A DNA stretch of 64,000 nucleotides from Micrococcus cohnii. Lineage in GTDB: Bacteria; Actinomycetota; Actinomycetes; Actinomycetales; Micrococcaceae. The position numbers and the translations under genes are program-made. Under the pieces are notes generated by a model. The model was not told where the DNA came from. It saw nothing but the letters and a program-made list of their open reading frames with translations, and did no database searches. This document shows positions 52,425 to 60,892 of this stretch, in pieces; the stretch's first letter is position 1, and each line of letters begins with the position of its first letter. The stretch spans positions 1,612,001 to 1,676,000 of the forward strand of contig NZ_JACHNA010000001.1 of the NCBI RefSeq assembly GCF_014205175.1, read 5' to 3'.

Positions 52425-52489
52425 GACGCAGTGACCGTGTCCCAGGCCACAGGGGCGGCAACATCGCCCGACTCGACGAAGGAGACGCC

Positions 52490-53656
52490 ATGAGCAACTA
52501 CGAGGGCCGCACCAAGACCTCCTCCGGCTTCTACGTGGGCCAGGAGGGCCCCGTGAAGACCGACAACCCGATCGCCACCCCCAAGGCCGAGGCCCCGGAC
52601 GTGCTGCGCTGCGCCTCCATGGAGCTCGTGGTCACCGACCTGGAGAAGTCCCGCCGGTTCTACGTCGACGTCCTGGACCTGGTGGTGACCGAGGAGGACG
52701 AGAACACCGTCTACCTGCGCTCGATGGAGGAGTTCATCCACCACAACCTGATCCTGCGCAAGGGCGATGTGCCCGCCGTCGCCGCGTTCTCCTACCGCGT
52801 GCGCACCCCGGAGGACCTCGACAAGGCCGTCGCCTTCTACACCGAGCTCGGCTGCCGCGTCGAGCGCAAGAAGGACGGTTTCGTCAAGGGCGTCGGCGAC
52901 TCGGTGCGCGTCGAGGACCCGCTGGGCTTCCCCTACGAGTTCTTCCACGACGTCGAGCACGTCGAGCGCCTCGCCTGGCGCTACGACCTCTACTCGCCGG
53001 GCGCCCTCGTCCGCCTGGACCACTTCAACCAGGTCACCCCCGACGTGCCGCGCGCCGCCCGCTACATGCAGGACCTCGGCTTCCGCGTCACCGAGGACAT
53101 CCAGGACGAAAACGGCACCGTCTACGCCGCATGGATGCGCCGCAAGCCGTCCGTGCACGACACCGCCATGACCGGCGGCGACGGCCCCCGCATGCACCAC
53201 GTCGCGTTCGCCACGCACGAGAAGCACAACATCCTGGCGATCTGCGACAAGCTCGGCTCGCTGCGCATGTCCGACGCGATCGAGCGCGGCCCCGGCCGCC
53301 ACGGCGTCTCCAACGCGTTCTACCTGTACCTGCGCGACCCGGACGGCCACCGCGTCGAGATCTACACCCAGGACTACTACACCGGCGACCCGGACAACCC
53401 CGTCGTCACCTGGGACGTGCACGACAACCAGCGCCGCGACTGGTGGGGCACCCCGGTCGTGCCGTCCTGGTACACCGACGCCTCCCGCGTCCTGGACCTC
53501 GACGGCAACCCGAAGGAGGTCGTGACCCGCACCGACGACTCCGAGATGGCCGTGACCATCGGCGCCGACGGGTTCTCCTACACCCGCGCCGAGGAGGGCG
53601 AGGAGTCCATGCCCGAGTACAAGAAGGGCGAGTACAAGCTGGGCAACCAGCTCTGA
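52490..53656 (+). CDS. hpaD: 3,4-dihydroxyphenylacetate (homoprotocatechuate) 2,3-dioxygenase
   Basis: 388 residues. Extradiol ring cleavage of homoprotocatechuate by a mononuclear Fe or Mn centre. Vicinal-oxygen-chelate type I fold. Metal ligands His178 (RLDHFN), His237 (MHHVAF) and Glu290 (RVEIYT) are present. With a constant +23 offset these correspond to His155, His214 and Glu267 of the Brevibacterium fuscum enzyme. The second-sphere residues Asn180, His223 and Tyr280 are also kept. ATG at 52490 with AAGGAG upstream. The enzyme should be active. Mn versus Fe use cannot be judged from sequence. Confidence 0.95.
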   Translation: MSNYEGRTKTSSGFYVGQEGPVKTDNPIATPKAEAPDVLRCASMELVVTDLEKSRRFYVDVLDLVVTEEDENTVYLRSMEEFIHHNLILRKGDVPAVAAFSYRVRTPEDLDKAVAFYTELGCRVERKKDGFVKGVGDSVRVEDPLGFPYEFFHDVEHVERLAWRYDLYSPGALVRLDHFNQVTPDVPRAARYMQDLGFRVTEDIQDENGTVYAAWMRRKPSVHDTAMTGGDGPRMHHVAFATHEKHNILAICDKLGSLRMSDAIERGPGRHGVSNAFYLYLRDPDGHRVEIYTQDYYTGDPDNPVVTWDVHDNQRRDWWGTPVVPSWYTDASRVLDLDGNPKEVVTRTDDSEMAVTIGADGFSYTRAEEGEESMPEYKKGEYKLGNQL

Positions 53657-53742
53657 GCCGATCCCGCACGACGCTGACCCGCGCCCTCTCGGCGGCGTGG
53701 GCCGGCGTCCGCCTCGGCAGGTGCTCCCGGAGGAGACGCGCT

Positions 53743-54879
53743 TCAGAGGTACTCGAGGTTGATCCGGCTCTCCGGGTGGAAGAACATCGCCTTGCCAGGA
53801 CGCGGCAGGGCGTGCAGGACAGTGCCCGGCTCGAAGCCCTCCGCGCTCGACACCTTGATGGCGACGCGGTTCCGATGGATCCGCACACGCGAATCGCCGG
53901 TCAGCTGCGGCTCGGCGTACAGGAACGCCTCCGAGCCCAGGTTCTCGACGAACTGCACCTGGAAGGCAAGCGCCTCGACCCCCTCCGGCGCCTGCTCGCC
54001 CACCGCAACGATCTCCCAGTTCTCGGGGCGCACGCCCGCGATCACCGAGTCGCCCGGCAGCTTCGCCATCAGGTCGGAAGGCATGCCGAAGTGCACCGAG
54101 GGGCCCGGGCCGAGCCCGGCCCGCCCGTCGGAGACCACGACGTCCTCCACGAGCGTGACCGCCGGAGAGCCGATGAACGTTGCCACGAACGTGTTGCCCG
54201 GGTGTGAGTACAGGTGGGTCGGAGTGTCCACCTGCTGGAGCACACCGTCCTTGAGCACCGCCACGCGGTCACCCATGGTCATGGCTTCCGTCTGGTCGTG
54301 CGTCACGTAGACGGTGGTGACGCCCAGCTCGCGCTGCAGCGCCGCGATCTGAGCACGCGTGGACACGCGCAGCTTCGCGTCCAGGTTCGACAGCGGCTCG
54401 TCCATGCACCACACCTTCGGGTCTCGAACGATCGAGCGGCCCATGGCCACGCGCTGCCGCTGGCCACCGCTCATCTGCGACGGCTTCTTGTCCAGCAGGT
54501 CCTCGAGCTCGAGCATGGCCGCGGCCTGCGCGACCTTCTCCTTGATCTGGGCTTTAGGCGTCTTGATGTTCTCGAGGGCGAACGCGATGTTCTGCCGCGC
54601 GGTCATATTCGGGTAGAGCGCATAGCTCTGGAACACCATCGAAACGTCGCGGTCGCGCGCGCGCAGCTCGGTGACGTCCTTCCCATCGATGAGGATCTGT
54701 CCCTCGTCGACGGGCTCCAGGCCTGCCAGCATGCGCATTGCGGTGGACTTGCCCGAGCCGGACGGTCCGACGAGGACCAGGAACTCGCCGTCCTCGATCT
54801 TCAGTGACAGGCGGTTCACCGCGGGCGGGCGAGTCAAGTCGTACATGCGTGAGGCCTGGCGGTATTCAACGGTGGCCAT
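53743..54879 (-). CDS. ABC transporter ATP-binding protein, UgpC/MsmK-like
   Basis: 378 residues: an ABC domain followed by a TOBE regulatory domain, as in carbohydrate importers of the CUT1 class. Walker A GPSGSGKST, signature MSGGQRQRVAMGR, Walker B VWCMDEPLSNLDAKL and H-loop VTHDQTEAMTM. The C-terminal part ends SRINLEYL, close to the usual UgpC/MalK-like end. It is the last gene of a leftward four-gene importer operon, 90 bp after the binding protein, with a hairpin between. ATPase of this kind may be shared between several importers. Confidence 0.9.
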   Translation of the reverse strand: MATVEYRQASRMYDLTRPPAVNRLSLKIEDGEFLVLVGPSGSGKSTAMRMLAGLEPVDEGQILIDGKDVTELRARDRDVSMVFQSYALYPNMTARQNIAFALENIKTPKAQIKEKVAQAAAMLELEDLLDKKPSQMSGGQRQRVAMGRSIVRDPKVWCMDEPLSNLDAKLRVSTRAQIAALQRELGVTTVYVTHDQTEAMTMGDRVAVLKDGVLQQVDTPTHLYSHPGNTFVATFIGSPAVTLVEDVVVSDGRAGLGPGPSVHFGMPSDLMAKLPGDSVIAGVRPENWEIVAVGEQAPEGVEALAFQVQFVENLGSEAFLYAEPQLTGDSRVRIHRNRVAIKVSSAEGFEPGTVLHALPRPGKAMFFHPESRINLEYL

Positions 54880-54930
54880 GGGTGCTCCTGAGGTGGCGTC
54901 GTGCGGGAAGAGTCTGGACGAGGCGAGGCC

Positions 54931-54962
54931 ACGGCCGGCGGCTCAGGCGAGCCGCCGGCCGT
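54931..54962 (-). terminator. Hairpin between binding-protein and ATPase genes
   Basis: Perfect 14-bp stem, ACGGCCGGCGGCTC against GAGCCGCCGGCCGT, with a four-base loop. It starts 8 bp after the binding-protein stop on the minus strand. Such a hairpin would be expected to lower ATPase expression relative to the binding protein, or to protect the upstream message from decay. Confidence 0.65.
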
Positions 54963-54969
54963 GCGGTCG

Positions 54970-56283
54970 TCACTTGAGCAGCGGCGTGATGTCGCTGTCG
55001 ATCTTGCGCTGCGTCTCCTCGTTCAGTTCCTTGAACACCTTCTCGACATCCTCCCCACCGGTGGTGATGCGGTCCAGCGCACCACCGATGCGGGAGCCGC
55101 CGCCGGGGACGAACACGCGGGCCGCGTCCTGCGACTTGGTGTTCTCCTCGAGCTGGTCGATCGCTGTCTTCGCGTTCGGGTTCTCCTCGAGGTACTTCTG
55201 TTCCTCCGGCAGCTCCAGGGCGCTCTTGCGGACGGGCATGTAGCCGGTCGCCTGAGTGAACTTCACGGTGTTCTCCGCGTTGGTCATGAACTCCATGAAC
55301 TTCACGGCGGTCTTCTTGCGCTCATCGCTGATGCCGGAGGGCATCGCCATGCCGGCGCCGCCGGTGGGGCAGCTCGGGCCGGGGCCCGGAAGGAAGGCGG
55401 TCATGAAGTCGAACTTCGCCGCCTCCTGCAGGCCGCCGAGCGAACCGGTGGACTGAAGCAGACCGGAGGCGTTGCCAAGGCCGAACACGTTGCTCGCGTC
55501 CTTCTCGATGCTGATGTTGCCCTCCTCGACCTGTTTCTGGAGGAACTTGCCGGCCTCGAGGGTCTCCTTCTTCGTGAAGGTAGCCTTCCAGTCCTCGGAC
55601 AGCGCCCCGCCGAACGCCCACACCATGCCCTGGAAGTACCAGTCCAGGTAGTCAGTGCCACTAGGGAGGGCCAGGGCAGGCTTGCCGCCGTTGACCTTCT
55701 TCAGCTTCGGCGCCCACTCCTCGAACTCCTCCCAAGTCTCCGGGCCGCGGTCGGTCGGCAGGCCGGCCTTCTCGAGGTGCTCGGAGTTGAAGTACATGAG
55801 GCAGGTGGAGCGGCAGTACGGCATGCCGTAGTGCTTGCCCTCGAGCTCGTAATCCTTCAGCAACGAGTCGACGTAGTCGTCCGTCTTGACGCCCGCTTCC
55901 TTCCACAGGTCGTCGAGCGGCTCGGTCTGCTCGTTGAGCGCGAAGTTGAACCACGTCACGTCCGAAGCCAGGATCACGTCGGGAAGGTCGCCGCCCGAGA
56001 GCGCCGCGTTGAACTTCTGGCCGAGTTCCTCGTAGTCGGCGCCGGCGGTGATGAGCTTCGCGGGGGTGTCCGGGTTGGCCTTGTTCCAGGCCTTCACCAT
56101 CTCTTCCTCGAGCTCCTTCTTGCCACCGGGGTGGTTGGACCAGAACTGGAGGGTGCCGTCACCCTCCTGGCCGCTACCCCCACCGGAGGTGCCGCCGGCG
56201 CAGGCGGTCAGGGAGGTGGCAGCAACGGACAGGCCCGCGAAGGCGAGCAGGCTGCGACGGTCGAGCGGCTTGGTGAAAGACAT
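54970..56283 (-). CDS. ABC transporter substrate-binding lipoprotein, family 1 (UgpB-like)
   Basis: 437 residues. The signal peptide has a twin Arg (RR at 9-10) and the lipobox-like LTAC with Cys28, so it is a surface lipoprotein. CUT1 binding-protein fold: TLQFWSNHPGGKKELEEEMVKAWNKANP at the start, LPDVILASDVTWFNFALN, and the hinge region MPYCRSTCLMYFNSEHLEKAGLP. This looks most like UgpB-type sn-glycerol-3-phosphate or related sugar-phosphate binding proteins, but other ligands are possible. Located among aromatic-degradation genes, it might carry something else. ATG at 56283 with AAAGGA upstream. Confidence 0.85.
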   Translation of the reverse strand: MSFTKPLDRRSLLAFAGLSVAATSLTACAGGTSGGGSGQEGDGTLQFWSNHPGGKKELEEEMVKAWNKANPDTPAKLITAGADYEELGQKFNAALSGGDLPDVILASDVTWFNFALNEQTEPLDDLWKEAGVKTDDYVDSLLKDYELEGKHYGMPYCRSTCLMYFNSEHLEKAGLPTDRGPETWEEFEEWAPKLKKVNGGKPALALPSGTDYLDWYFQGMVWAFGGALSEDWKATFTKKETLEAGKFLQKQVEEGNISIEKDASNVFGLGNASGLLQSTGSLGGLQEAAKFDFMTAFLPGPGPSCPTGGAGMAMPSGISDERKKTAVKFMEFMTNAENTVKFTQATGYMPVRKSALELPEEQKYLEENPNAKTAIDQLEENTKSQDAARVFVPGGGSRIGGALDRITTGGEDVEKVFKELNEETQRKIDSDITPLLK

Positions 56284-56416
56284 GGTGGGTCCTTTCTGGT
56301 GGGGAACTGCACGGGTGACGGGCCGCAGGGCCTCGCCGATGGGGGACGGATGGACGGGGTTCAGGCTCGGGCCGGGTGCCGACGGTGCTGAACGGCCCCA
56401 CCGGGCGTGCAGCCTC

Positions 56417-57343
56417 TCACCCCTTGACCGCGCCCGCCGTGAGTCCCTTGATCATCTGCTTCTGCAGGATCAGGAACACGACGAGCATGGGCAGGGTGGT
56501 GATGACCGTGCCGGCCATAACGGGGCCCCAGTTCGTGAGGCCGTCCGAGATCTGGAGCTGGGTCAGACCGATGGGCAGCGGCATGGTCTCGTCGGTGTCC
56601 GAGATGAGGAACGGCCACAGGTACTGGTTCCACTCGGTCACGACGGTGATCAGCACGAAGGCGCTCAACGTCGGCCAGCTCATGGGCAGCACCACCTTGA
56701 ACAGCGTCCGGAAGAAGCCGGCGGAGTCCATCTCGGCCGCCTCCATGACCTCCTTCGGCAGGCTCAGGAAGTGGTTGCGCATCAGGAATGCGCCGAACGC
56801 CACCGCCGCGAGGGGGACGATGATGCCCACGAAGCTGTTGCGCCAGCCCAACTCCGCCACGAGGGCGTAGTTGGAGATGATCGTGATCTGGCTGGGCACC
56901 ATGAGGCTGCCGATCACGAGGAGGAACAGGACGTCGCGGCCGGGGAACCTCAGGAACGCGAAGCCGTAGGCCGTCAGCACGCCGAGGACCACCTCGATGA
57001 TCGTCAGGGCGACCGTGATGATGAGCGAGTTCCGCAGGTACGTGCCGAAGTTCAGCGACTCCATGACGTGGGTGTAGTTCTGCGCATGGAACGGGTTCGG
57101 GAACCAGCTGATCGGGTCCGAGTAGATGTCCGCGTGGACCTTCAGGCTCGTGATCAGGATGAAGTACAACGGCACAAGGAACAGCGCGATAACCGCGATC
57201 ATCCCGAGGTAAGCGAAGACCCTCCCGGGCGTCATCGCCTCGCGGGCACTGCCCTGACGACGGCGCTTGCGCTGCGCGGCGGTGAGGACGGGGTCGCCGT
57301 CGACCTGGGTCCCGGGCGTAGGCAAGGTGTCCGAGGCGTCCAT
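56417..57343 (-). CDS. ABC transporter permease, UgpE/MalG-like
   Basis: 308 residues, six membrane helices after a 35-residue charged N-terminus. The conserved EAA loop EAAEMDSAGFFRTLFKVVLP contacts the ATPase. CUT1 class. The ATG at 57343 lies two bases after the preceding permease stop, with AAGGGAG upstream. Pairs with the UgpA-like permease to form the channel. Confidence 0.9.
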   Translation of the reverse strand: MDASDTLPTPGTQVDGDPVLTAAQRKRRRQGSAREAMTPGRVFAYLGMIAVIALFLVPLYFILITSLKVHADIYSDPISWFPNPFHAQNYTHVMESLNFGTYLRNSLIITVALTIIEVVLGVLTAYGFAFLRFPGRDVLFLLVIGSLMVPSQITIISNYALVAELGWRNSFVGIIVPLAAVAFGAFLMRNHFLSLPKEVMEAAEMDSAGFFRTLFKVVLPMSWPTLSAFVLITVVTEWNQYLWPFLISDTDETMPLPIGLTQLQISDGLTNWGPVMAGTVITTLPMLVVFLILQKQMIKGLTAGAVKG

Positions 57344-57345
57344 GG

Positions 57346-58281
57346 TCAGCGCTCCCTTTGAAGTCGTGCCTGCACCACGGTGATCACCAGAACCACGAGG
57401 AACATGACGGTGGCCACCGCAGCACCGTAGCCGGCCTGCGAGTTCACGAAAGTCTCCTGGTACACCTGGTAGACCATGGTGGTCGTCGCGGTCCCGTAAG
57501 GTCCGCCGCGGGTCATCACCTGGATGACGTCGAACACTTGGAAGCTGTTGAGCAGCACGGTGATGCTGAGGAACAGCGTGGTGCCACGCAGCTGCGGCAG
57601 CGTCACCCGCCAGAAGCGGCGCCAGCTGCCGGTCTTGTCGATCTCGGCGGCCTCATCGAGATCCGTGCGACGGCCCTGCAGGGCGGCGAGATAAATGACG
57701 AACGTGTACCCCAGGTTCTTCCAGATGTACGTAAAGGTCACCATGAACAGCGCCCAGTGCCGGTCCTGGTAGAAATTCGGCGGCGTCATCCCGACCATGT
57801 CCAGGAGTCCCTGGACTAGGCCAAACCCAGGGTCGAACACGAACTGGAAGGCGACGCCGATCGCCGCACCGGCAATCACATAGGGCAGGAACACCAGGGA
57901 CCGCACGAAGTTTCGCCCCTTGAGCTGACGGTCCAGCAGCAGGGCCAGCCCGAGGCCGATGACCATGGAGCCGATAACAGCCGCACCAGTGAAGATCAGC
58001 GTCTGCCACATGATCTGCCAGGACTCCGGGTTCTGGAAGTACCGGGTGTAGTTGTCCAGGCCGATGAAGGTCATCCGCGGGGACGAGATGTTCCAGTGGT
58101 AGAAGCTGATCCGGATGTTGTCTATCAGCGGCCGGTAGGTGAAGATCAGCAGCAGCGCGAGATTGGGGCCGATCAGGACCAGCGCCAGAAGCATCTGTTT
58201 GACGTCGAGCTTCCGACGGCGCTTCACCGGCGGAGCGGTGTCACCCGTGTGCTCGAGGCCGGGGATCGAAGAGACAGTCAC
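57346..58281 (-). CDS. ABC transporter permease, UgpA/MalF-like
   Basis: 311 residues, six membrane helices. EAA loop: DEAAEIDKTGSWRRFWRVTLPQL. First gene of the importer operon. I chose the GTG at 58281 (MTVSSIPGLEHTG), since GGGCGG lies just before it. An ATG 45 bases earlier gives a longer N-terminus and cannot be excluded. The preceding intergenic region separates it from the divergent cupin gene. Confidence 0.88.
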   Translation of the reverse strand: MTVSSIPGLEHTGDTAPPVKRRRKLDVKQMLLALVLIGPNLALLLIFTYRPLIDNIRISFYHWNISSPRMTFIGLDNYTRYFQNPESWQIMWQTLIFTGAAVIGSMVIGLGLALLLDRQLKGRNFVRSLVFLPYVIAGAAIGVAFQFVFDPGFGLVQGLLDMVGMTPPNFYQDRHWALFMVTFTYIWKNLGYTFVIYLAALQGRRTDLDEAAEIDKTGSWRRFWRVTLPQLRGTTLFLSITVLLNSFQVFDVIQVMTRGGPYGTATTTMVYQVYQETFVNSQAGYGAAVATVMFLVVLVITVVQARLQRER

Positions 58282-58468
58282 CCGCCCGACACTAGGGACG
58301 GCCCGCGAACCCGCGAAGTGCGTCATGTGTCGAGAGATTGAACAGACGTCGAACCCGTGCGTCACCGACGTGGGGCGGTTCACATGTCGTGCCCTGGCTA
58401 GCAAACGCCTCACCGCGGCCACACGTCACGAGGAGGCGACTCCGACCCTCCCCGGGCAGGGTGGAGCC

Positions 58469-58867
58469 ATGAGCACGGACCCGCACACCTCCCCCGGACC
58501 CGCCCGCCCCCGCGTCCTCGCCGACGTCGCCGAGCACACCGACGCCCTGGCCGACGCGGAGCCCGGCGCCGCCTGGCGGCTCACCGAAGACCCTCGCGAC
58601 CTCGACGTCAACCTGGTCCGCCTGCCCGCCGGCGGCCGCAACGAGCCGTTCGACGGGCCGGGCTTGGACATCCTCGTCCACGTCGTCGCCGGCACCGGCA
58701 CGCTGCACACCGCCGACGACGACGTGCCCGTGCGCGCCGGGCAGCTGCTGTGGCTGCCGAAGCACTCCCGCCGCGGCTTCACCGCCGGCGCGGAGGGCCT
58801 TGCCTGGCTGACGGTCCACCGTCGCAAGCCCGGGCTGTCGATCGGCACGCGCCCACCGGAGGCATGA
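58469..58867 (+). CDS. Small cupin-domain protein
   Basis: 132 residues. Single cupin barrel: LDILVHVVAGTGTLHTADDDVPVRAGQLLWLPKHSRRGFTAG, the usual two-strand signature with a His-containing second motif. The first motif lacks the full HxH pattern, so metal binding is uncertain. It lies between the ABC importer and hpaH, on the same strand as hpaH but before its operator. The longer upstream frame is not cupin-like. Function unknown; possibly a sugar- or acid-sensing or enzyme-like cupin. Confidence 0.72.
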   Translation: MSTDPHTSPGPARPRVLADVAEHTDALADAEPGAAWRLTEDPRDLDVNLVRLPAGGRNEPFDGPGLDILVHVVAGTGTLHTADDDVPVRAGQLLWLPKHSRRGFTAGAEGLAWLTVHRRKPGLSIGTRPPEA

Positions 58868-58889
58868 CGCACGGCCCGCGCGGGCCGCA

Positions 58890-58902
58890 CCGTATACGAT
58901 CG
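58890..58902. promoter_or_regulatory. Operator of the hpa regulon, site 3 (partial)
   Basis: CCGTATACGATCG. It shares CGTATACGATC with sites 1 and 2 but has lost the left-arm GAT. It is 47 bp before hpaH. TACGAT inside it is again a -10-like box. Confidence 0.6.
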
Positions 58903-58948
58903 AACGAGATCCGCCTCACACTCCCGTCCCCCGCCCGAGGAGGCCACC

Positions 58949-59734
58949 ATGCTGAACCACGAGACCCACGTGCGCATCGCCGACGAGCTGCACCGGGCCG
59001 GCCTCGACCGCACCCCGGTGCCGCGCCTGACCGCCCGCTACCCCGAGATGCAGATTGAAGACTCCTACGCCGTCCAGCGCATCTGGGCGCAGCGCCAGAT
59101 CGAGGCCGGCCGCACGAAGATCGGCCACAAGATCGGGCTGACCTCCAAGGCCATGCAGGACGCCACGGGCATCGACGAGCCGGACTACGGCGTCATCTTC
59201 GACGACCAGGTGTTCGAATCCGGCCACGTCTACGAGTGGAAGAAGTACACCCACCCGCGCATCGAGATGGAGCTGGCCTTCGTCCTCAAGGACGAGCTGC
59301 GCGGCCCCGGGCTGAACCTCATGGACGTGCTGCGCGCAACCGAGTACGTCGTGCCGGCCCTCGAGGTGCTGGACTCGCGCATCGAGATGGAGGGCCGCAC
59401 CATCACGGACACCATCTCGGACAACGCCGCCCTCGGCTCGATGGTGCTCGGCGGACGCCCCGTCGGCGTCGGCGATGTGGACCTGCGCTGGGTGTCCGGC
59501 ATCCTCAGCCGCAACGAGGAGATCATCGAGACCGGCGTCGCCGCGGGCGTGCTGAACCACCCGGCCAACGGCGTGCACTGGCTGGCGAACCGCATCGCCG
59601 AGCACGGCGATGCCCTCGAGGCCGGCGAGATCATCCTGGCCGGCTCCTTCACCCGTCCCATGTGGGTCTACGAGGGCGACACCGTCTACGCCGACTACGG
59701 CCCGCTGGGCACCATCACCTGCCGCTTCGCCTGA
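58949..59734 (+). CDS. hpaH: 2-oxo-hept-4-ene-1,7-dioate hydratase
   Basis: 261 residues, FAH/MhpD-like hydratase fold. It adds water to 2-oxo-hept-4-ene-1,7-dioate. Family marks include IGHKIGLTSKAMQDATGIDEPDYGVIFDDQVF, then HPRIEMELAFVLKDEL with the metal Glu residues, and TISDNAALGSMVLGG near the end. Length agrees with HpaH/HpcG. ATG at 58949 preceded by GAGGAGG. First gene of a two-gene unit with hpaI, under the third operator-like site. Confidence 0.93.
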   Translation: MLNHETHVRIADELHRAGLDRTPVPRLTARYPEMQIEDSYAVQRIWAQRQIEAGRTKIGHKIGLTSKAMQDATGIDEPDYGVIFDDQVFESGHVYEWKKYTHPRIEMELAFVLKDELRGPGLNLMDVLRATEYVVPALEVLDSRIEMEGRTITDTISDNAALGSMVLGGRPVGVGDVDLRWVSGILSRNEEIIETGVAAGVLNHPANGVHWLANRIAEHGDALEAGEIILAGSFTRPMWVYEGDTVYADYGPLGTITCRFA

Positions 59735-59735
59735 G

Positions 59736-59765
59736 CACAGCACAGCACAGCACAGCACAGCACAG
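59736..59765 (+). repeat. Short tandem repeat (CACAG)6 between hpaH and hpaI
   Basis: Six perfect copies of the 5-base unit CACAG, starting two bases after the hpaH stop and ending about 16 bases before the hpaI start. Non-coding; slippage would change the hpaH-hpaI spacing by five bases at a time. Confidence 0.85.
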
Positions 59766-59781
59766 ACCGAGAGGACCCGTC

Positions 59782-60714
59782 GTGCCCGTCATCGACAACC
59801 CCCAGCCGCTGTTCCGCGACCTGTTCTCCCCGGAAGCCGTCGCCGCCCGCGACGGCCGCCCGGCCGCCGGCATGTTCCTGTGCAACGGCGACCAGAACAC
59901 CGCGGAGATCTGTGCCGGCGCCGGTCTGGACTACCTGCTGATCGACGCCGAGCACACCGCGCTCTCGCTCGAGGACGTGGTCGGGCAGCTGCGCGTGATC
60001 GCCGGCTATCGGGTACCGACGATGGTGCGCGTGCCCGCGAACGACCCGGTGCTGATCAAGCAGTTCCTGGACCTGGGTGCGCAGACGCTGCTGGTGCCGA
60101 TGGTCGACGACGCCGAGCAGGCCGCGGCCGCGGTGGCCGCCGCCCGCTACCCGGGAGGGTGCGCTGCGGGCGCGGCCGCAGGCCAGGGGGCCTCCACGAG
60201 CTCGGGCCAGCGCCGCGCGGGGGTGCGGGGCGTCGGCTCGGCCCTGGCCCGCTCGGGCCGGTGGAACCGCACCACCGGATACCTGGCCGACGCCGACGCG
60301 CACGTGAGCGTGATCGTGCAGATCGAGTCGGAGACCGCGGTGGGCCACGCCCGCGCGATCGCCGAGACCGACGGCGTCGACGGGGTGTTCATCGGTCCCT
60401 CGGACCTGTCGGCGACGATGGGCCTGCTCGGCCAGCAGTCCCACCCCGAGGTCGTGGCCGCGGTCAAGCACGTCATCACGGAGGCCCAGGCGGCCGGGAC
60501 GATCGTGGGCGTCAATGCGTTCGCGCGAGACCAGGCGCAGGACTACGTCGAGGCCGGGGCCGACTACGTCAACGTCGGCGCCGACGTTGCGCTGCTGGCC
60601 CGCGCCACCGAGGCGCTCGCGGACACGTGGTGCCCGGCGTCGGCGGCCGGGGCGGGCGGCGAGACCGGCAGGGGCCGACCGGGCGGCGCGGGGGGCGAAC
60701 GCGCGAGCTACTGA
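59782..60714 (+). CDS. hpaI: 4-hydroxy-2-oxoheptane-1,7-dioate aldolase
   Basis: 310 residues, class II HpcH/HpaI aldolase. Splits the hydratase product into pyruvate and succinic semialdehyde. Active-site parts: LIDAEHTALSLEDV with His, VRVPANDPVLIK with Arg, LLVPMVDDAEQAA, VQIESETAV with the metal Glu and FIGPSDLSATMG with the metal Asp. The usual RYP-xGxRGVGSALAR loop is interrupted by about 22 Gly/Ala/Ser/Gln-rich residues between RYP and GVRGVGSALARS. The C-terminus also has a Gly/Arg-rich tail. GTG at 59782. Confidence 0.9.
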   Translation: MPVIDNPQPLFRDLFSPEAVAARDGRPAAGMFLCNGDQNTAEICAGAGLDYLLIDAEHTALSLEDVVGQLRVIAGYRVPTMVRVPANDPVLIKQFLDLGAQTLLVPMVDDAEQAAAAVAAARYPGGCAAGAAAGQGASTSSGQRRAGVRGVGSALARSGRWNRTTGYLADADAHVSVIVQIESETAVGHARAIAETDGVDGVFIGPSDLSATMGLLGQQSHPEVVAAVKHVITEAQAAGTIVGVNAFARDQAQDYVEAGADYVNVGADVALLARATEALADTWCPASAAGAGGETGRGRPGGAGGERASY

Positions 60715-60752
60715 GCCGAGCCCGAGCCTCGGCGAGCTACTCCTCGGATCCA

Positions 60753-60813
60753 TACTGCGCACACGACCCTTCTGAGCCGCGATTCGGCCCCCAGAAGGGT
60801 CGTGTGCGCAGTA
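60753..60813. repeat. 61-bp intergenic palindrome, probable terminator
   Basis: The arms are perfect over 22 bp: left begins TACTGCGCACACGACCC, right ends GGGTCGTGTGCGCAGTA. The 17-base loop contains an inner GCCG/CGGC stem. It lies 39 bp after hpaI and 80 bp before selO. Same length class as the palindromes at 8733, 21793, 40978 and 42236. Confidence 0.78.
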
Positions 60814-60892
60814 CAGACTCGCGGCGCGCCCCGCACACCCCGTTCCGCTCGCCCCTCGCGCCGCGACGGCCGCGGGCGTACCGTCGACGTCG

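Noticed and set aside
50561-53422. A very long open frame on the minus strand antisense to hpaE and hpaD
   Set aside because: It crosses two well-supported genes and the operator between them. Its translation is rich in His/Val/Arg/Gly, as in GC-driven shadow frames.
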